Shown: positions 1 to 8,220, counted from the first letter of the stretch. The stretch is DNA of 37,032 nt from Enterobacter mori LMG 25706 (GCF_000211415.1 NZ_GL890774.1:399461-436492), one strand, 5' to 3'. Numbers and translations: made by a program. The notes: generated by a model not told the origin, from the letters alone.

Positions 1-20
1 CGCCTGAGCGCCCGCGGGTA

Positions 21-662
21 TTAAAGGGCGACCGGGAACAGCCAGCCCAACAGCATTGCGCCGAGGATCGCGCCACCGGTGATCGGCTTCTGCCAGATGT
101 AGAACACCAGCGCACCCAGCAGGGAACCGACGCCGATAGGAATGGAGGCGGTCATGGCGCTGAGGATAATCAACGGCCCGAGGAAGCGGCCGGAGGCGTT
201 ACCCGCGCCCATCATCACGTCTGCACCGTAGGTGGAGTTGCTCTGGTTGATGGTGAACTTACGCGCCAGGATGATGACGTAGCCAATCGCCAGGCCAATC
301 ACCAGGCCAGTAATCAGCGCGGCAATGAAGTTGGTCACCGGGAACATGATCCCCGCGCCCAGCAGCAGCGCCGGAACGCCGAGGCCCACGCCGGTCTGAA
401 TGGCGCCGCCGATGTCGAGAATACCGACCAGCGAGCCTTCGATAATACGGGCGAACAGGAAGCTTGCGCCGAACGCCGCCACCGCGCCGTAGACGCCGGT
501 ATCCATCCCCGCTTTCAGCATCGCCACGAAGGCAACTTCGTTAAACGCGCCGATGCCGTAGAGGTAGTACATGTGCGTCCCGGCGAAGACGCCGGAGGAG
601 AGCAGGCCAACGAAGATCGGGAACGACCAGTCGGCATACCAAAAACCTTTATTCTGTTCCAT
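21..662 (-). CDS. DUF4310 family multi-pass membrane protein
   Basis: A 213-residue, very hydrophobic protein with about six membrane segments and a short polar N-terminus (MEQNKGFWYADW). It is rich in Gly-containing helices, such as GILDIGGAIQTGVGLGVPALLLGAG near residues 80-105. It matches what I recall of the DUF4310 (EF_0833-like) family, whose function is unknown. It is the last gene of the five-gene operon visible here, 13 nt after the DUF4311 stop, and the operon probably continues beyond the left edge. Related clusters in other bacteria continue with an amidohydrolase, a PLP-dependent DgaE-like enzyme and a KDGP-type aldolase (recalled, not visible here). With DUF4311 it may form a two-subunit membrane transporter; this is inference from pairing and hydrophobicity. 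Family call good, function unknown. Confidence 0.85.
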   Translation of the reverse strand: MEQNKGFWYADWSFPIFVGLLSSGVFAGTHMYYLYGIGAFNEVAFVAMLKAGMDTGVYGAVAAFGASFLFARIIEGSLVGILDIGGAIQTGVGLGVPALLLGAGIMFPVTNFIAALITGLVIGLAIGYVIILARKFTINQSNSTYGADVMMGAGNASGRFLGPLIILSAMTASIPIGVGSLLGALVFYIWQKPITGGAILGAMLLGWLFPVAL

Positions 663-675
663 GTAGAGGCTCCTG

Positions 676-1452
676 TTATTTACCGCTGAGCGAGTTGTGG
701 ATCATATCGAGCCAGTTCGGCACGGTCAGATGGAAGGATTCGATCATCTTCATGTCGAAGCCGCGGAAGAAGCCGCTCAGCACGAACAGCAGGACGATCG
801 CCGCCATCATCACTTTGGTGACGTGGTTCCAGCCGCTCTCTTCCACGCCTTTACCGATCAGGATACCCAGCACCAGGCCCGGTACGGCGTTGCCCATGAT
901 CAGCTGCGCCGCGCCGCCGAAGATGGTCGCCCAGAAGCCCGATTTTTTACCCGCGTCAATGGCTGCCAGCCAGAAGATCACCGGCATCACGGTGTTGACC
1001 AGCAGGTTTGCCGCTGGTACCAGCACCTTCACGGCGGTGACCTGAAGCGCTGCCGGCACGGAGGAGGCGGTCAGGTTAAGGAAGGTCACGACGATCATGC
1101 CGATCACGCCGCAGGCAATCGCCATTTTGCGAGGGTCGTGCAGCGTTTCGCCGACGTTACGGTTTTTGATCATCAGTGCAGCAGCACCCCAGTTTGGGAT
1201 GATGCGGTGGTCAACGTCCTGTGTGAAAGCCCCTGCGGCCACGGAAGAGGCCCAGGCGTTAAAGAAGAAACCTAACCCAAAGGAGAAGTGGGACGCCGGA
1301 TCCCCTTCACAGGAGTTCAGTTCCCCCAACGTACGAAACGCGCCCATACCCTGTGTGGTAGGCGCATGAAACATGCGTGCAGCCCCGGCCCCCACACCGA
1401 CGCCAACCAGGCCGCCAATGATGAGCGATTTTATTAATATAATTAAGAACAT
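676..1452 (-). CDS. DUF4311 family membrane protein
   Basis: A 258-residue integral membrane protein. It opens with a Gly-rich hydrophobic helix (residues 4-24, repeated GVGVGAG), then a polar stretch with FRTLGELNSCEGDPASHF around residues 39-56, followed by several more membrane helices. It matches my recollection of the DUF4311 (EF_0832-like) family. The start at 1452 is preceded by an AAGGG element, and the gene lies 22 nt after the DUF4312 stop. Partnering with DUF4310 recalls the paired membrane subunits of mannose-type PTS permeases, but I see no sequence motif proving PTS function. Substrate and mechanism are unknown. Confidence 0.85.
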   Translation of the reverse strand: MFLIILIKSLIIGGLVGVGVGAGAARMFHAPTTQGMGAFRTLGELNSCEGDPASHFSFGLGFFFNAWASSVAAGAFTQDVDHRIIPNWGAAALMIKNRNVGETLHDPRKMAIACGVIGMIVVTFLNLTASSVPAALQVTAVKVLVPAANLLVNTVMPVIFWLAAIDAGKKSGFWATIFGGAAQLIMGNAVPGLVLGILIGKGVEESGWNHVTKVMMAAIVLLFVLSGFFRGFDMKMIESFHLTVPNWLDMIHNSLSGK

Positions 1453-1474
1453 CAGTCTGCCCTTTTATGAATAA

Positions 1475-1774
1475 TCAGCGTTGCGTGACGAAATCCACCT
1501 GGTCAAGATTGATCGCGGTCACGTTGACGGTCACATCCAGCTCCACGCTGTAGGTGCGTCTTTCCCGGCGCAAAAAGAAGAACAGAAACGCTTCTTTACG
1601 CACCGCTTCTTGCGCCTGAACAACCTGCACATCCTGTGGCTCAATACGCAGTAAGATATGCGGTGAGGCTTTCATCACCGCGGCCTGTACGTGGTTGAGC
1701 GCGTCGGCAAAGGCGCGCGCTTTGGCGTCGCCTTTTCCCTTCACTCTCACCGTGGTTGAGAACTGTTCTTTCAT
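1475..1774 (-). CDS. DUF4312 family small soluble protein
   Basis: A 99-residue protein starting MKEQFSTTVRVKG, with the ATG only 2 nt after the stop of the SFCGS gene, so the two are probably translationally coupled. A start 27 nt further upstream would overlap that gene and is not preferred. There is no signal peptide or membrane helix. The C-terminal half alternates basic and hydrophobic residues (FLFFFLRRERRTYSVELDVTV), giving likely beta strands. It fits the DUF4312 (EF_0831-like) family, function unknown. Its constant company with the SFCGS protein and two membrane proteins suggests a cytoplasmic component of the same system. Confidence 0.82.
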   Translation of the reverse strand: MKEQFSTTVRVKGKGDAKARAFADALNHVQAAVMKASPHILLRIEPQDVQVVQAQEAVRKEAFLFFFLRRERRTYSVELDVTVNVTAINLDQVDFVTQR

Positions 1775-1776
1775 GC

Positions 1777-2139
1777 TTATGCGCCGTATTTCTTCTGCCA
1801 CGCCTGTACCAGACGCTCGCCCAGCTCTTCTTTATCCATAAAGCCAAAGCCCAGCACGTTGCAGCCTTCGTTGATGGCGGTCACGCCCTCTTCCACGGAA
1901 CGCATGCCGTATTTCGCTTTGTAGCCATATTTGGTTTGCGCCGTGATGGCACCCGCGCCGCCGCTGCCGCAGAAGGAGATGCCGAAGGTGGCGTTTTCCG
2001 CTTTCATCATGTCGCCAAGCTTCATGTCCGCGGCCATGCCCGGTACCACAACCGCGCGTCCACCTGCTTTTTCCACACCAGCGGCCACTTTCTGACCTTT
2101 GCCCAGGCGATCGCCAATCACGACTGTAATCTGTTCCAT
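1777..2139 (-). CDS. Glycine-rich SFCGS family protein
   Basis: A 120-residue soluble protein. The ATG at 2139 has a strong AAGGAG ribosome-binding site; the longer open frame to 2220 overlaps the preceding PRD gene and is not used. It contains the family-defining ISFCGSGGAGAIT motif with Cys57 at residues 54-66, and a Rossmann-like N-terminus (ITVVIGDRLGKGQKVAAGVEKAGG). It matches the Gly_rich_SFCGS (EF_0830-like) family, function unknown. The single Cys in a Gly/Ser loop beside a betaalphabeta-like fold could act as a PTS EIIB-style phosphocysteine or bind a phosphorylated ligand; that is inference only. Family assignment is strong. Confidence 0.87.
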   Translation of the reverse strand: MEQITVVIGDRLGKGQKVAAGVEKAGGRAVVVPGMAADMKLGDMMKAENATFGISFCGSGGAGAITAQTKYGYKAKYGMRSVEEGVTAINEGCNVLGFGFMDKEELGERLVQAWQKKYGA

Positions 2140-2149
2140 GTGTTGCTCC

Positions 2150-2470
2150 TTAAAGGTTGTCTTTCGCGACTTCGAAGTGAACGGAGAGCAGCCAGGCTTC
2201 TTCATCAGGAAGGTTGCCAAACTGCGCTACCACTTCACGGGCAAGTTGCATTGAATCTGGTGAAATTTCGTCGAACAGCTCCGCTTCAACCTCCGGCAGC
2301 GGCTCGCCGGTCACGGACCGGTGCGCCATCGCGCGAACGTGGGAGGTCAGCATCTGCTCCTGCACTGCGTTAGGGATGATGTCGTGCCGGGCCAGCAGGG
2401 CATAAACCTGCTGCAGCATGGTGTTAGCGAGCTGCTCTGTGTGCAGCGCCTGTTCCCCAACGTCGTTCAT
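2150..2470 (-). CDS. Stand-alone PRD-domain protein (EF_0829-like)
   Basis: A 106-residue protein consisting of little more than one PTS-regulation domain. The alpha-helical pattern and the terminal PDEEAWLLSVHFEVAKDN resemble the end of PRD modules, where regulatory histidines are phosphorylated by PTS proteins. The ATG at 2470 has a CGGAG ribosome-binding site; a GTG 18 nt upstream is possible. No HTH or RNA-binding CAT domain is present, so it is not a complete BglG-type antiterminator. It is the promoter-proximal gene, 10 nt before the SFCGS gene. A phospho-sensor or adaptor role for the downstream transporter-like proteins is inference. Confidence 0.78.
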   Translation of the reverse strand: MNDVGEQALHTEQLANTMLQQVYALLARHDIIPNAVQEQMLTSHVRAMAHRSVTGEPLPEVEAELFDEISPDSMQLAREVVAQFGNLPDEEAWLLSVHFEVAKDNL

Positions 2471-2556
2471 TACCGCTCCGTTAATCACTGGTCTTACCCC
2501 GTTAATGGCTCTGGAATAAAACTAACGTTGCAGGGGAATTGTTTGTAGCGAGTTGT

Positions 2557-2576
2557 TTTCCACTTCGAAGTGGAAA
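2557..2576. promoter_or_regulatory. Perfect 20-bp palindrome, candidate operator
   Basis: The sequence TTTCCACTTCGAAGTGGAAA is a perfect inverted repeat with no spacer, 81 bp upstream of the PRD gene start and downstream of the CRP-like site. This is where a repressor operator or 5' UTR element would sit. The half-site GAAGTGGAAA recurs at 2684-2693. The regulator is not identified; no regulator gene other than the PRD protein lies nearby. Confidence 0.5.
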
Positions 2577-2640
2577 GGCGAGCAGCAGCAGTGATCTGTG
2601 CCACATAAATGCGGTGAATCTGGATAAACCGCTGTATTTA

Positions 2641-2656
2641 CGTGATGAATATCACG
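2641..2656. promoter_or_regulatory. CRP-like binding site
   Basis: CGTGATGAATATCACG reads as cGTGA-N6-TCACg, nearly the symmetric CRP core TGTGA-N6-TCACA. It lies about 178 bp upstream of the PRD gene and is suitably placed to activate the leftward operon, implying catabolite control. I could not place a matching -10 element with confidence. Confidence 0.55.
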
Positions 2657-2791
2657 CTATTCAGCGGCAATGAACAGGTCAGTGAAGTGGAAAAGTTTCC
2701 GAGCGGGCTCGTAGAAATGTGACGTGGATAAGGTTTTCTTATGGGGATTCGCTAGAGTGGCGACGGGTGCTTGAGACTGACCGTCTCAGGC

Positions 2792-3025
2792 ATGGGACGG
2801 AAAGTGGAAAGCCCCTACCTGAATTTAAATCAGGACGGGGCTGTAAACGACACGTCTAGCCACGTGATGTTTGCTACCTCGCCCGCTTTACAGCAAGGAG
2901 GCATCCATGAAACGCAGAAACCCAAGTATCGGGGTTTTGATGATTATTTCTTTGACGATAATCATCTTAACGCTGGTGACGAGGAAAACACTGTGCGAGA
3001 TCCGTTTTCGAAACGGCTCGCTTGA
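2792..3025 (+). CDS. mok: Putative mok overlapping reading frame
   Basis: A 77-codon frame starting at an ATG at 2792 and overlapping hok almost entirely in another frame. In characterised hok/sok systems such a frame (mok) couples translation to hok, and sok represses hok by blocking mok translation. Here the frame crosses the sok-type hairpin (2810-2842) and runs past the hok start, as expected. The peptide (MGRKVESPYLNLNQDG...) is not itself recognisable and the ribosome-binding site is weak. The call rests on architecture only; it could be a chance frame. Confidence 0.42.
   Translation: MGRKVESPYLNLNQDGAVNDTSSHVMFATSPALQQGGIHETQKPKYRGFDDYFFDDNHLNAGDEENTVRDPFSKRLA
2808..2868 (-). ncRNA. 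sok: Candidate Sok antisense RNA with intrinsic terminator
   Basis: On the minus strand, AGCCCC and GGGGCT (plus-strand 2842-2837 and 2815-2810) enclose an inner stem CCTGA/TCAGG (2834-2830 and 2822-2818), followed by TTT. This is an intrinsic-terminator-like structure antisense to the mok/hok leader, exactly where sok ends in known loci. The 5' end is estimated from the usual length of about 60-65 nt. A weak -35-like TTGCTG lies upstream on the minus strand, near the hok ribosome-binding site. The 5' boundary is uncertain. Confidence 0.5.
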
Positions 3026-3062
3026 AGTGACCGCGCGGATGGAGTGTCGCTCCGGCAAGTAG
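2907..3062 (+). CDS. hok: Hok/Gef family type I toxin
   Basis: A 51-residue membrane toxin. The N-terminus is short and basic (MKRRNPS), followed by one transmembrane helix (about residues 8-24) and the family signature LVTRKTLCEIRFRNGSLEV (residues 23-41). It ends in MECRSGK, close to plasmid R1 Hok. The ATG at 2907 follows an AAGGAGG ribosome-binding site; the in-frame ATG at 2871 lacks one and would spoil the normal Hok length. Expression should be held off by the sok antisense RNA and mRNA folding. The frame is intact, so the toxin could be functional. It lies between the PRD/DUF431x operon and cybC. Confidence 0.9.
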   Translation: MKRRNPSIGVLMIISLTIIILTLVTRKTLCEIRFRNGSLEVTARMECRSGK

Positions 3063-3072
3063 GGAGCAAAGA

Positions 3073-3099
3073 TGCGGGGGCGCGTAATGCGCCTCCGCA
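3073..3099 (+). other. Stable hairpin downstream of hok
   Basis: TGCGGGGGCGC and GCGCCTCCGCA pair over 11 bp around a 5-nt loop (GTAAT), starting 11 nt after the hok stop. There is no T-tract, so it is unlikely to be a simple intrinsic terminator. In hok mRNAs, structured 3' ends contribute to stability and to the fold-back that keeps the message untranslated, and this hairpin may serve that role. Confidence 0.5.
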
Positions 3100-3132
3100 T
3101 ACGGAGGGAGGACGTACAGCTCAGGCACCCAA

Positions 3133-3519
3133 TTAACGATACTTTTTATGATAGGTGTTGCGCGTCGCCACAAACTGGTCGGCCGCCGCCTGGGCTTCCT
3201 TCACCTTGCCTTCGTTAGCCAGCTTCAGCGCACCGTCGATCTGGCCGACCAGCACGTCAAAGCCGTGGCGATAGTCTTTCATCTCTGCACTGTCTGCCGC
3301 TTTGCTTTCCAGCTTCGGCGGGGTTGCTTTTTGCGCATCCAGCGCCGCTTCACGCATTTTGGTCAATGCGTCTTTCATGTCCGCCGCATTGTCCGTTTTC
3401 TGCACCACCTTCAGGTTTTCACTGAGGATGTCCATATTGTCTTCGAGATCGGCGGCAAACGCAGACGAACCAAGAACCAGCGTTGAAGCCGCGACGATCG
3501 CTAACAGATGTTTACGCAT
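3133..3519 (-). CDS. cybC: Cytochrome b562, periplasmic
   Basis: A 128-residue precursor with a 22-residue signal peptide (ending SSAFA before ADLEDNM). The mature part is the four-helix-bundle haem protein. The axial ligands are visible: Met at mature residue 7 (ADLEDNM) and the C-terminal His in RNTYHKKYR. Conserved stretches [20 protein letters not shown] and [20 protein letters not shown] match E. coli CybC. The protein is a soluble periplasmic electron carrier of unclear physiological partner. In many E. coli K-12 derivatives the gene is defective; here it is intact. It lies head-to-tail downstream of pmbA, 38 nt away. Confidence 0.97.
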   Translation of the reverse strand: MRKHLLAIVAASTLVLGSSAFAADLEDNMDILSENLKVVQKTDNAADMKDALTKMREAALDAQKATPPKLESKAADSAEMKDYRHGFDVLVGQIDGALKLANEGKVKEAQAAADQFVATRNTYHKKYR

Positions 3520-3557
3520 TGCTCACTTCCTTTTTTATTATTAACAAAACGCTATCT

Positions 3558-4910
3558 TTATTGACCCGCAATTTTCATTTCGGGCAGAAGAACTGAACCA
3601 CACTGTATATTGCTACGTGTTTCAATATCGTTACCGACCGTAACGATGTTGCGCCACATATCCTTCAGGTTACCCGCGATGGTGATTTCGCTCACCGGAT
3701 ACTGAATTTCGCCGTTTTCGACCCAGAAGCCCGCCGCACCGCGCGAGTAGTCGCCGGTGATGCCGCTTACGCCCTGGCCCATCAGTTCCGTGACGACCAG
3801 GCCGGTGCCCATCTCTTTCAGCATCTGCTCAAAGCTCAGGCCCTGACCGGCAATACGCCAGTTGTGGATCCCGCCCGCGTGACCGGTGCTTTTCAGCCCC
3901 AGCTTGCGCGCGGAGTAATTGGTCAGCAGCCACTGGGTCAGAATACCGTCTTTGATAATATCGCGACGTTCGGTGCGAACGCCTTCGCTGTCGAACGGCG
4001 TGGAGGCCAGCCCTTTCAGCAGGTGCGGATGCTCTTCAATGGTCAGCCATTCCGGCAGGATCTGCTTGCCCAGCGAGTCGAGCAGGAAGGTCGATTTACG
4101 GTACACCGAGCCGCCCGCGATAGCGCCCACCAGATGGCCAAACAGGCCGGTTGCCACTTCATTAGCAAAAATGACCGGGGCTTTCATGGTGGAGAGTTTA
4201 CGCGGCGACAGGCGAGACAGCGTGCGCTCGGCGCACTCTTTACCCACCCACTCCGGAGACTGTAAATCCCCCAGCGCGCGGCCAATGGTGTAGGCGTAGT
4301 CGCGCTCCATGTCGCCGTTCTCTTCAGCGATGACGCAGCTGGAGAGCGAGTGGCGGGTAGAGCAGTAGCCCTGCAGCATGCCGTGGCTGTTGCCAAAGAC
4401 TTTGATGCCGTAATGGCTATTGAAGCTACCACCTTCGGTATTGGTGATGCGCTTATCGGCCTGCAGGGAAGCCTGCTCGGCGCGCGCGGCCAGTTCAATG
4501 GCTTCGTCCGGGGTCACTTCCGCCGGGTGGAAAAGATCGAGATCCGGCGCATCAAACGCCAGCAGCTCTTTATCCGCCACGCCTGCGTAAGGATCAGGAG
4601 AGGTATAACGGGCGATATCCAGCGCCGCCTGCACCGTACGGGCGATGGCATCCGGACTGAGATCGGTGGATGACGCGCTGCCTTTGCGATTCTGGTGATA
4701 CACCGTGATCCCAAGCGCGCCATCGCTGTTGAATTCGACATTTTCCACTTCGCCATAGCGGGTGCTCACGCTGATGCCGGTGGTTTTGCTGACCGCCACT
4801 TCGGCGCCATCTGATTTTTCTGAAGCAAGCATCAGCGCGGTGGAGACGGCTTCTTCCAGAATCTTACGCTGCGCTTCAACTTGTGAGGTTACTTTCATCG
4901 CAAATGCCAT
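3558..4910 (-). CDS. pmbA: TldE/PmbA, subunit of the TldD-TldE metalloprotease
   Basis: A 450-residue protein, the same length as E. coli PmbA when started at [10 protein letters not shown] (4910); the longer frame to 4979 adds an unconserved N-terminus. TldE is the non-catalytic partner of TldD. The heterodimer processes peptides such as microcin B17 precursor and degrades unfolded antitoxins such as CcdA. Recognisable stretches include [22 protein letters not shown] (about residues 42-63) and the C-terminal domain ending [18 protein letters not shown]. TldE lacks the HExxxH zinc motif of TldD, as seen here. It is divergent from yjgA, with 95 bp between the starts. Confidence 0.96.
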   Translation of the reverse strand: MAFAMKVTSQVEAQRKILEEAVSTALMLASEKSDGAEVAVSKTTGISVSTRYGEVENVEFNSDGALGITVYHQNRKGSASSTDLSPDAIARTVQAALDIARYTSPDPYAGVADKELLAFDAPDLDLFHPAEVTPDEAIELAARAEQASLQADKRITNTEGGSFNSHYGIKVFGNSHGMLQGYCSTRHSLSSCVIAEENGDMERDYAYTIGRALGDLQSPEWVGKECAERTLSRLSPRKLSTMKAPVIFANEVATGLFGHLVGAIAGGSVYRKSTFLLDSLGKQILPEWLTIEEHPHLLKGLASTPFDSEGVRTERRDIIKDGILTQWLLTNYSARKLGLKSTGHAGGIHNWRIAGQGLSFEQMLKEMGTGLVVTELMGQGVSGITGDYSRGAAGFWVENGEIQYPVSEITIAGNLKDMWRNIVTVGNDIETRSNIQCGSVLLPEMKIAGQ

Positions 4911-5005
4911 ACTGTAAGAGAGAGTTATCTGAAGTCTAACAGAGAACCGTTTTTCAGTGCGCGTCTTAACTGGTAACATTAGCCTCTTTTTTTAAGGAGC
5001 CTGAC

Positions 5006-5557
5006 ATGACTAAGCAGCCCGAAGACTGGCTCGACGACGTTCCCGGTGATGACATCGAAGACGAAGATGATGAGATCATCTGGGTCAGTAAAAGTGAAAT
5101 TAAACGTGACGCCGAAGAGTTAAAACAGCTTGGCGCAGAATTGGTAGAACTGGGTAAAAACGCGCTGGATAAGATCCCGCTCGACCAGGATCTGCGTGAT
5201 GCCATTGAACTGGCACAGAAAATCAAAAAAGAAGGCCGTCGTCGCCAGCTTCAGCTTATCGGGAAAATGCTGCGTCAGCGCGACGTCGATCCGATCCGCC
5301 AGGCACTGGACAAGCTGAAAAACCGCCACAACCAGCAGGTTGCGTTTTTCCATAAGCTTGAGCAGATCCGCGATCGTCTGATTGAACAGGGTGATGACGC
5401 CGTACCGGAAGTGCTGAACCTGTGGCCGGATGCCGACCGCCAGCAGCTGCGTTCTTTGATCCGCAACGCGAAGAAAGAGAAAGAAGGGAATAAGCCACCG
5501 AAGTCTGCGCGCCTGATTTTCCAGTATCTGCGCGAGCTGTCTGAGAACGACGAGTAA
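5006..5557 (+). CDS. darP: DarP/YjgA, 50S ribosome assembly factor
   Basis: A 183-residue basic helical protein with an acidic N-terminal leader ([17 protein letters not shown]), nearly identical to E. coli YjgA. DarP associates with late 50S assembly intermediates and promotes peptidyl-transferase-centre maturation. The start at 5006 follows an AAGGAG ribosome-binding site. Downstream are a GC-rich palindromic repeat (5564-5601) and an intrinsic terminator. Confidence 0.96.
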   Translation: MTKQPEDWLDDVPGDDIEDEDDEIIWVSKSEIKRDAEELKQLGAELVELGKNALDKIPLDQDLRDAIELAQKIKKEGRRRQLQLIGKMLRQRDVDPIRQALDKLKNRHNQQVAFFHKLEQIRDRLIEQGDDAVPEVLNLWPDADRQQLRSLIRNAKKEKEGNKPPKSARLIFQYLRELSENDE

Positions 5558-5563
5558 TCTGTT

Positions 5564-5601
5564 CCCCTCACCCCGGCCCTCTCCCCGGAGGGGCGAGGGA
5601 G
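5564..5601. repeat. GC-rich palindromic intergenic repeat, copy 1
   Basis: The unit begins CCCCTCACCCCGGCCCTCTC and continues CCCGGAGGGGCGAGGG, an imperfect palindrome just after darP. Two further copies occur at 13896-13932 and 13978-14013. It is a dispersed REP/BIME-like extragenic element; its effect on mRNA ends is not known. Confidence 0.75.
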
Positions 5602-5613
5602 AAAAGAATGTAG

Positions 5614-5649
5614 GCCCGGTAAGCACAAGCGCCACCGGGCTTTTTTTTT
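5614..5649 (+). terminator. Intrinsic terminator of darP (REP-like stem)
   Basis: GCCCGGT and ACCGGGC form a 7-bp stem around a 13-nt loop, followed by nine T residues. The stem has the look of an enterobacterial REP unit. The T-tract overlaps the stop codon of the convergent mpl gene. Confidence 0.85.
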
Positions 5650-7024
5650 ACTCTGCGACCGCTTCCGCTTTCTTCGCCAGACCGTCCAGCAGCTTCTGAT
5701 GGATCCCACCAAAACCGCCGTTGCTCATCACCAGAATGTGATCGCCAGGCTGTGCGGCTTTCACGACCATATCCGCTAAGACATCCACATCCGCACTCCA
5801 GTGCGCAGGCTGAATGCAGGCGTCGGCCACTTCGGCCACCTGCCACGGAATATGCTGCGGCTGTAAGAGGAAGACTTCATCGGCACGTCCTAACGACGGC
5901 GCGAGGTCATCTTTGCAGATGCCCATTTTCATGGTGTTCGAGCGCGGTTCCAGCACGGCCAGAATGCGCGCGGTGCCGCCAACCTTGCCGCGTAACGCTG
6001 CAAGCGTTGCCAGAATGGCGGTTGGATGATGCGCGAAATCGTCATACACCGTCACGCCATTCGCTTCGCCGCGCAGTTCCAGACGGCGACGGGCGTTAAT
6101 GAACGAGCCCAGCGCATTGGCTGCATCCGCAGGCAGCACGCCCACGTGACGCGCCGCAGCAATGGCCATCAGGCCGTTGTGCATGTTGTGCTCGCCCACC
6201 AGGCCCCACTTCACCTCACCCACTTTTTCACCGTCGAGCAGCACTTCCCACTCGGAGGCATCGGCGTTGAGTTTCTTCGCCTGCCAGTGACCCTGTTCGC
6301 CCACCAGTTCCTGCTCGCTCCAGCAGCCCATTGCCAGGGTTTGCTTCAGGTTGATGTCGTTCTCCGGCAGGATGATGCGGCCCTGACCCGGAACAATGCG
6401 CACCAGGTGGTGGAACTGTTTCTGGATCGCTTTCAGGTCGTCAAAGATATCCGCGTGATCGAACTCAAGGTTGTTGAGGATCAGCGTGCGCGGGCAGTAA
6501 TGCACAAACTTGGAACGCTTGTCGAAGAATGCACAGTCGTATTCGTCGGCTTCGATCACAAAGAACGGGCTGTCACCCAGACGTGCAGAAACGTCGAAAT
6601 TGCCCGGAACGCCGCCAATGACAAAGCCAGGCTTATAGCCACAGGCTTCGAGGATCCAGGTCGCCATTCCGGCGGTGGTGGTTTTGCCGTGGGTACCGGC
6701 AACGGCAACAACCCAGCGGTCGCGCAGCACAAAATCATGCAGCCACTGTGGGCCAGACATAAACGGAATATTGCGTTCCAGCACCGCTTCAACACATGGG
6801 TTACCACGGGTCATGGCGTTGCCAATGATCACCAGATCCGGTTCAGGATCCAGCTGGCTGGCCTCGTAGCCCTGAATCAGCGAGATGCCCTGCTTCTCCA
6901 GAAGCGTGCTCATCGGCGGATACACATTGGCGTCCGAACCTGTTACTTCATGGCCCAGTGAGCGCGCCAGCATTGCCAGTCCGCCCATGAAAGTGCCACA
7001 AATCCCCAATATATGAATGCGCAT
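5648..7024 (-). CDS. mpl: Mpl, murein tripeptide ligase (peptidoglycan recycling)
   Basis: A 458-residue Mur-ligase-family protein that joins recycled L-Ala-gamma-D-Glu-meso-DAP to UDP-MurNAc in the cytoplasm, bypassing MurC, MurD and MurE. The N-terminal UDP-binding Rossmann motif (HILGICGTFMGG, residues 4-15), the ATP loop GTHGKTT (residues 110-116) and the central-domain EADEYD support it. Length is within one residue of the E. coli protein. It is divergent from fbp with a 197-bp shared upstream region. Confidence 0.97.
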   Translation of the reverse strand: MRIHILGICGTFMGGLAMLARSLGHEVTGSDANVYPPMSTLLEKQGISLIQGYEASQLDPEPDLVIIGNAMTRGNPCVEAVLERNIPFMSGPQWLHDFVLRDRWVVAVAGTHGKTTTAGMATWILEACGYKPGFVIGGVPGNFDVSARLGDSPFFVIEADEYDCAFFDKRSKFVHYCPRTLILNNLEFDHADIFDDLKAIQKQFHHLVRIVPGQGRIILPENDINLKQTLAMGCWSEQELVGEQGHWQAKKLNADASEWEVLLDGEKVGEVKWGLVGEHNMHNGLMAIAAARHVGVLPADAANALGSFINARRRLELRGEANGVTVYDDFAHHPTAILATLAALRGKVGGTARILAVLEPRSNTMKMGICKDDLAPSLGRADEVFLLQPQHIPWQVAEVADACIQPAHWSADVDVLADMVVKAAQPGDHILVMSNGGFGGIHQKLLDGLAKKAEAVAE

Positions 7025-7221
7025 ACGTCACTATCCTTCTTCAATGTGGCGCACATTTTACTCACATGTTAGCGGCTGTGAAACGCATTTCAGGTAAATC
7101 CGTATTTGCTGGCGCGATTCACCAGTGCGCTACTATTTGAATATTTGTTAAGATTGTTGGGCTTTAGTCGTTTTGGTGAACATACAATCGCTCTACTCAC
7201 ATAAGATGCAGGGAAAGTGTT

Positions 7222-8220
7222 ATGAAAACGTTAGGTGAATTTATTGTCGAAAAGCAGCACGAGTTCTCTCATGCTACCGGTGAACTCACTGCTTTGCTGT
7301 CGGCAATAAAGCTGGGCGCTAAGATCATCCACCGCGATATCAACAAGGCCGGTCTGGTCGATATCCTGGGTGCCAGCGGTGCCGAGAACGTTCAGGGCGA
7401 GGTTCAACAGAAACTCGATCTGTTCGCAAATGAAAAACTGAAAGCTGCACTGCGCGCGCGCGACATCGTTGCGGGTATCGCCTCCGAAGAAGAAGATGAA
7501 ATTGTTGTTTTCGAAGGATGCGAACACGCGAAATACGTTGTCCTGATGGATCCGCTCGACGGCTCCTCCAACATCGACGTTAACGTTTCTGTCGGTACCA
7601 TTTTCTCCATCTACCGCCGCGTCACGCCTGTTGGCACGCCGGTCACCGAAGAAGATTTCCTCCAGCCGGGCAGCAATCAGGTTGCTGCGGGCTATGTGGT
7701 GTATGGTTCGTCCACCATGCTGGTGTACACCACCGGCTGCGGCGTTCACGCCTTTACTTACGATCCGTCGCTGGGCGTGTTCTGCCTGAGCCAGGAACGT
7801 ATGCGCTTCCCGGAGAAGGGCAACACTTACTCCATCAACGAAGGCAACTACATTCGATTCCCGAGCGGCGTGAAGAAGTACATCAAATTCTGCCAGGAAG
7901 AAGATAAAGCCACCCAGCGCCCGTATACCTCCCGCTATATCGGTTCTCTGGTCGCTGACTTCCACCGCAACCTGCTGAAAGGCGGCATCTACCTCTACCC
8001 AAGCACCGCAAGCCACCCGGACGGGAAGCTGCGTCTGCTGTACGAATGCAACCCGATGGCATTCCTCGCCGAACAGGCGGGCGGCAAGGCGAGCGACGGT
8101 AAAGAGCGTATTCTGGATATCGTGCCGGAAAGCCTGCACCAGCGCCGTTCGTTCTTCGTCGGCAACAACCACATGGTTGAAGACGTTGAACGTTTCATCC
8201 GTGAGTATCCGGACGCGTAA
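7222..8220 (+). CDS. fbp: Class I fructose-1,6-bisphosphatase
   Basis: A 332-residue enzyme, the same length as E. coli Fbp. It hydrolyses fructose-1,6-bisphosphate to fructose-6-phosphate in gluconeogenesis. The metal-binding signature DPLDGSSN is at residues 110-117, with the acidic SEEEDE cluster at residues 89-94. The ATG at 7222 is supported by E. coli alignment. In E. coli, fbp and yjfF are neighbours; here a chemotaxis receptor and a regulator remnant lie between them. Confidence 0.98.
   Translation: MKTLGEFIVEKQHEFSHATGELTALLSAIKLGAKIIHRDINKAGLVDILGASGAENVQGEVQQKLDLFANEKLKAALRARDIVAGIASEEEDEIVVFEGCEHAKYVVLMDPLDGSSNIDVNVSVGTIFSIYRRVTPVGTPVTEEDFLQPGSNQVAAGYVVYGSSTMLVYTTGCGVHAFTYDPSLGVFCLSQERMRFPEKGNTYSINEGNYIRFPSGVKKYIKFCQEEDKATQRPYTSRYIGSLVADFHRNLLKGGIYLYPSTASHPDGKLRLLYECNPMAFLAEQAGGKASDGKERILDIVPESLHQRRSFFVGNNHMVEDVERFIREYPDA

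Noticed and set aside
2586..2614. Possible sigma-54 promoter (TGGCACAGATCACTGC on the minus strand) ahead of the SFCGS operon
   Set aside because: The GG-to-GC distance is 11 instead of 10 nt and the -12 element is poor.
2567..2810. Three copies of RAAGTGGAAA at 2567, 2684 and 2801, exactly 117 bp apart
   Set aside because: Flanking sequences share no similarity, so this is not a tandem duplication. The third copy belongs to the hok leader/sok terminator region. The equal spacing is probably chance.
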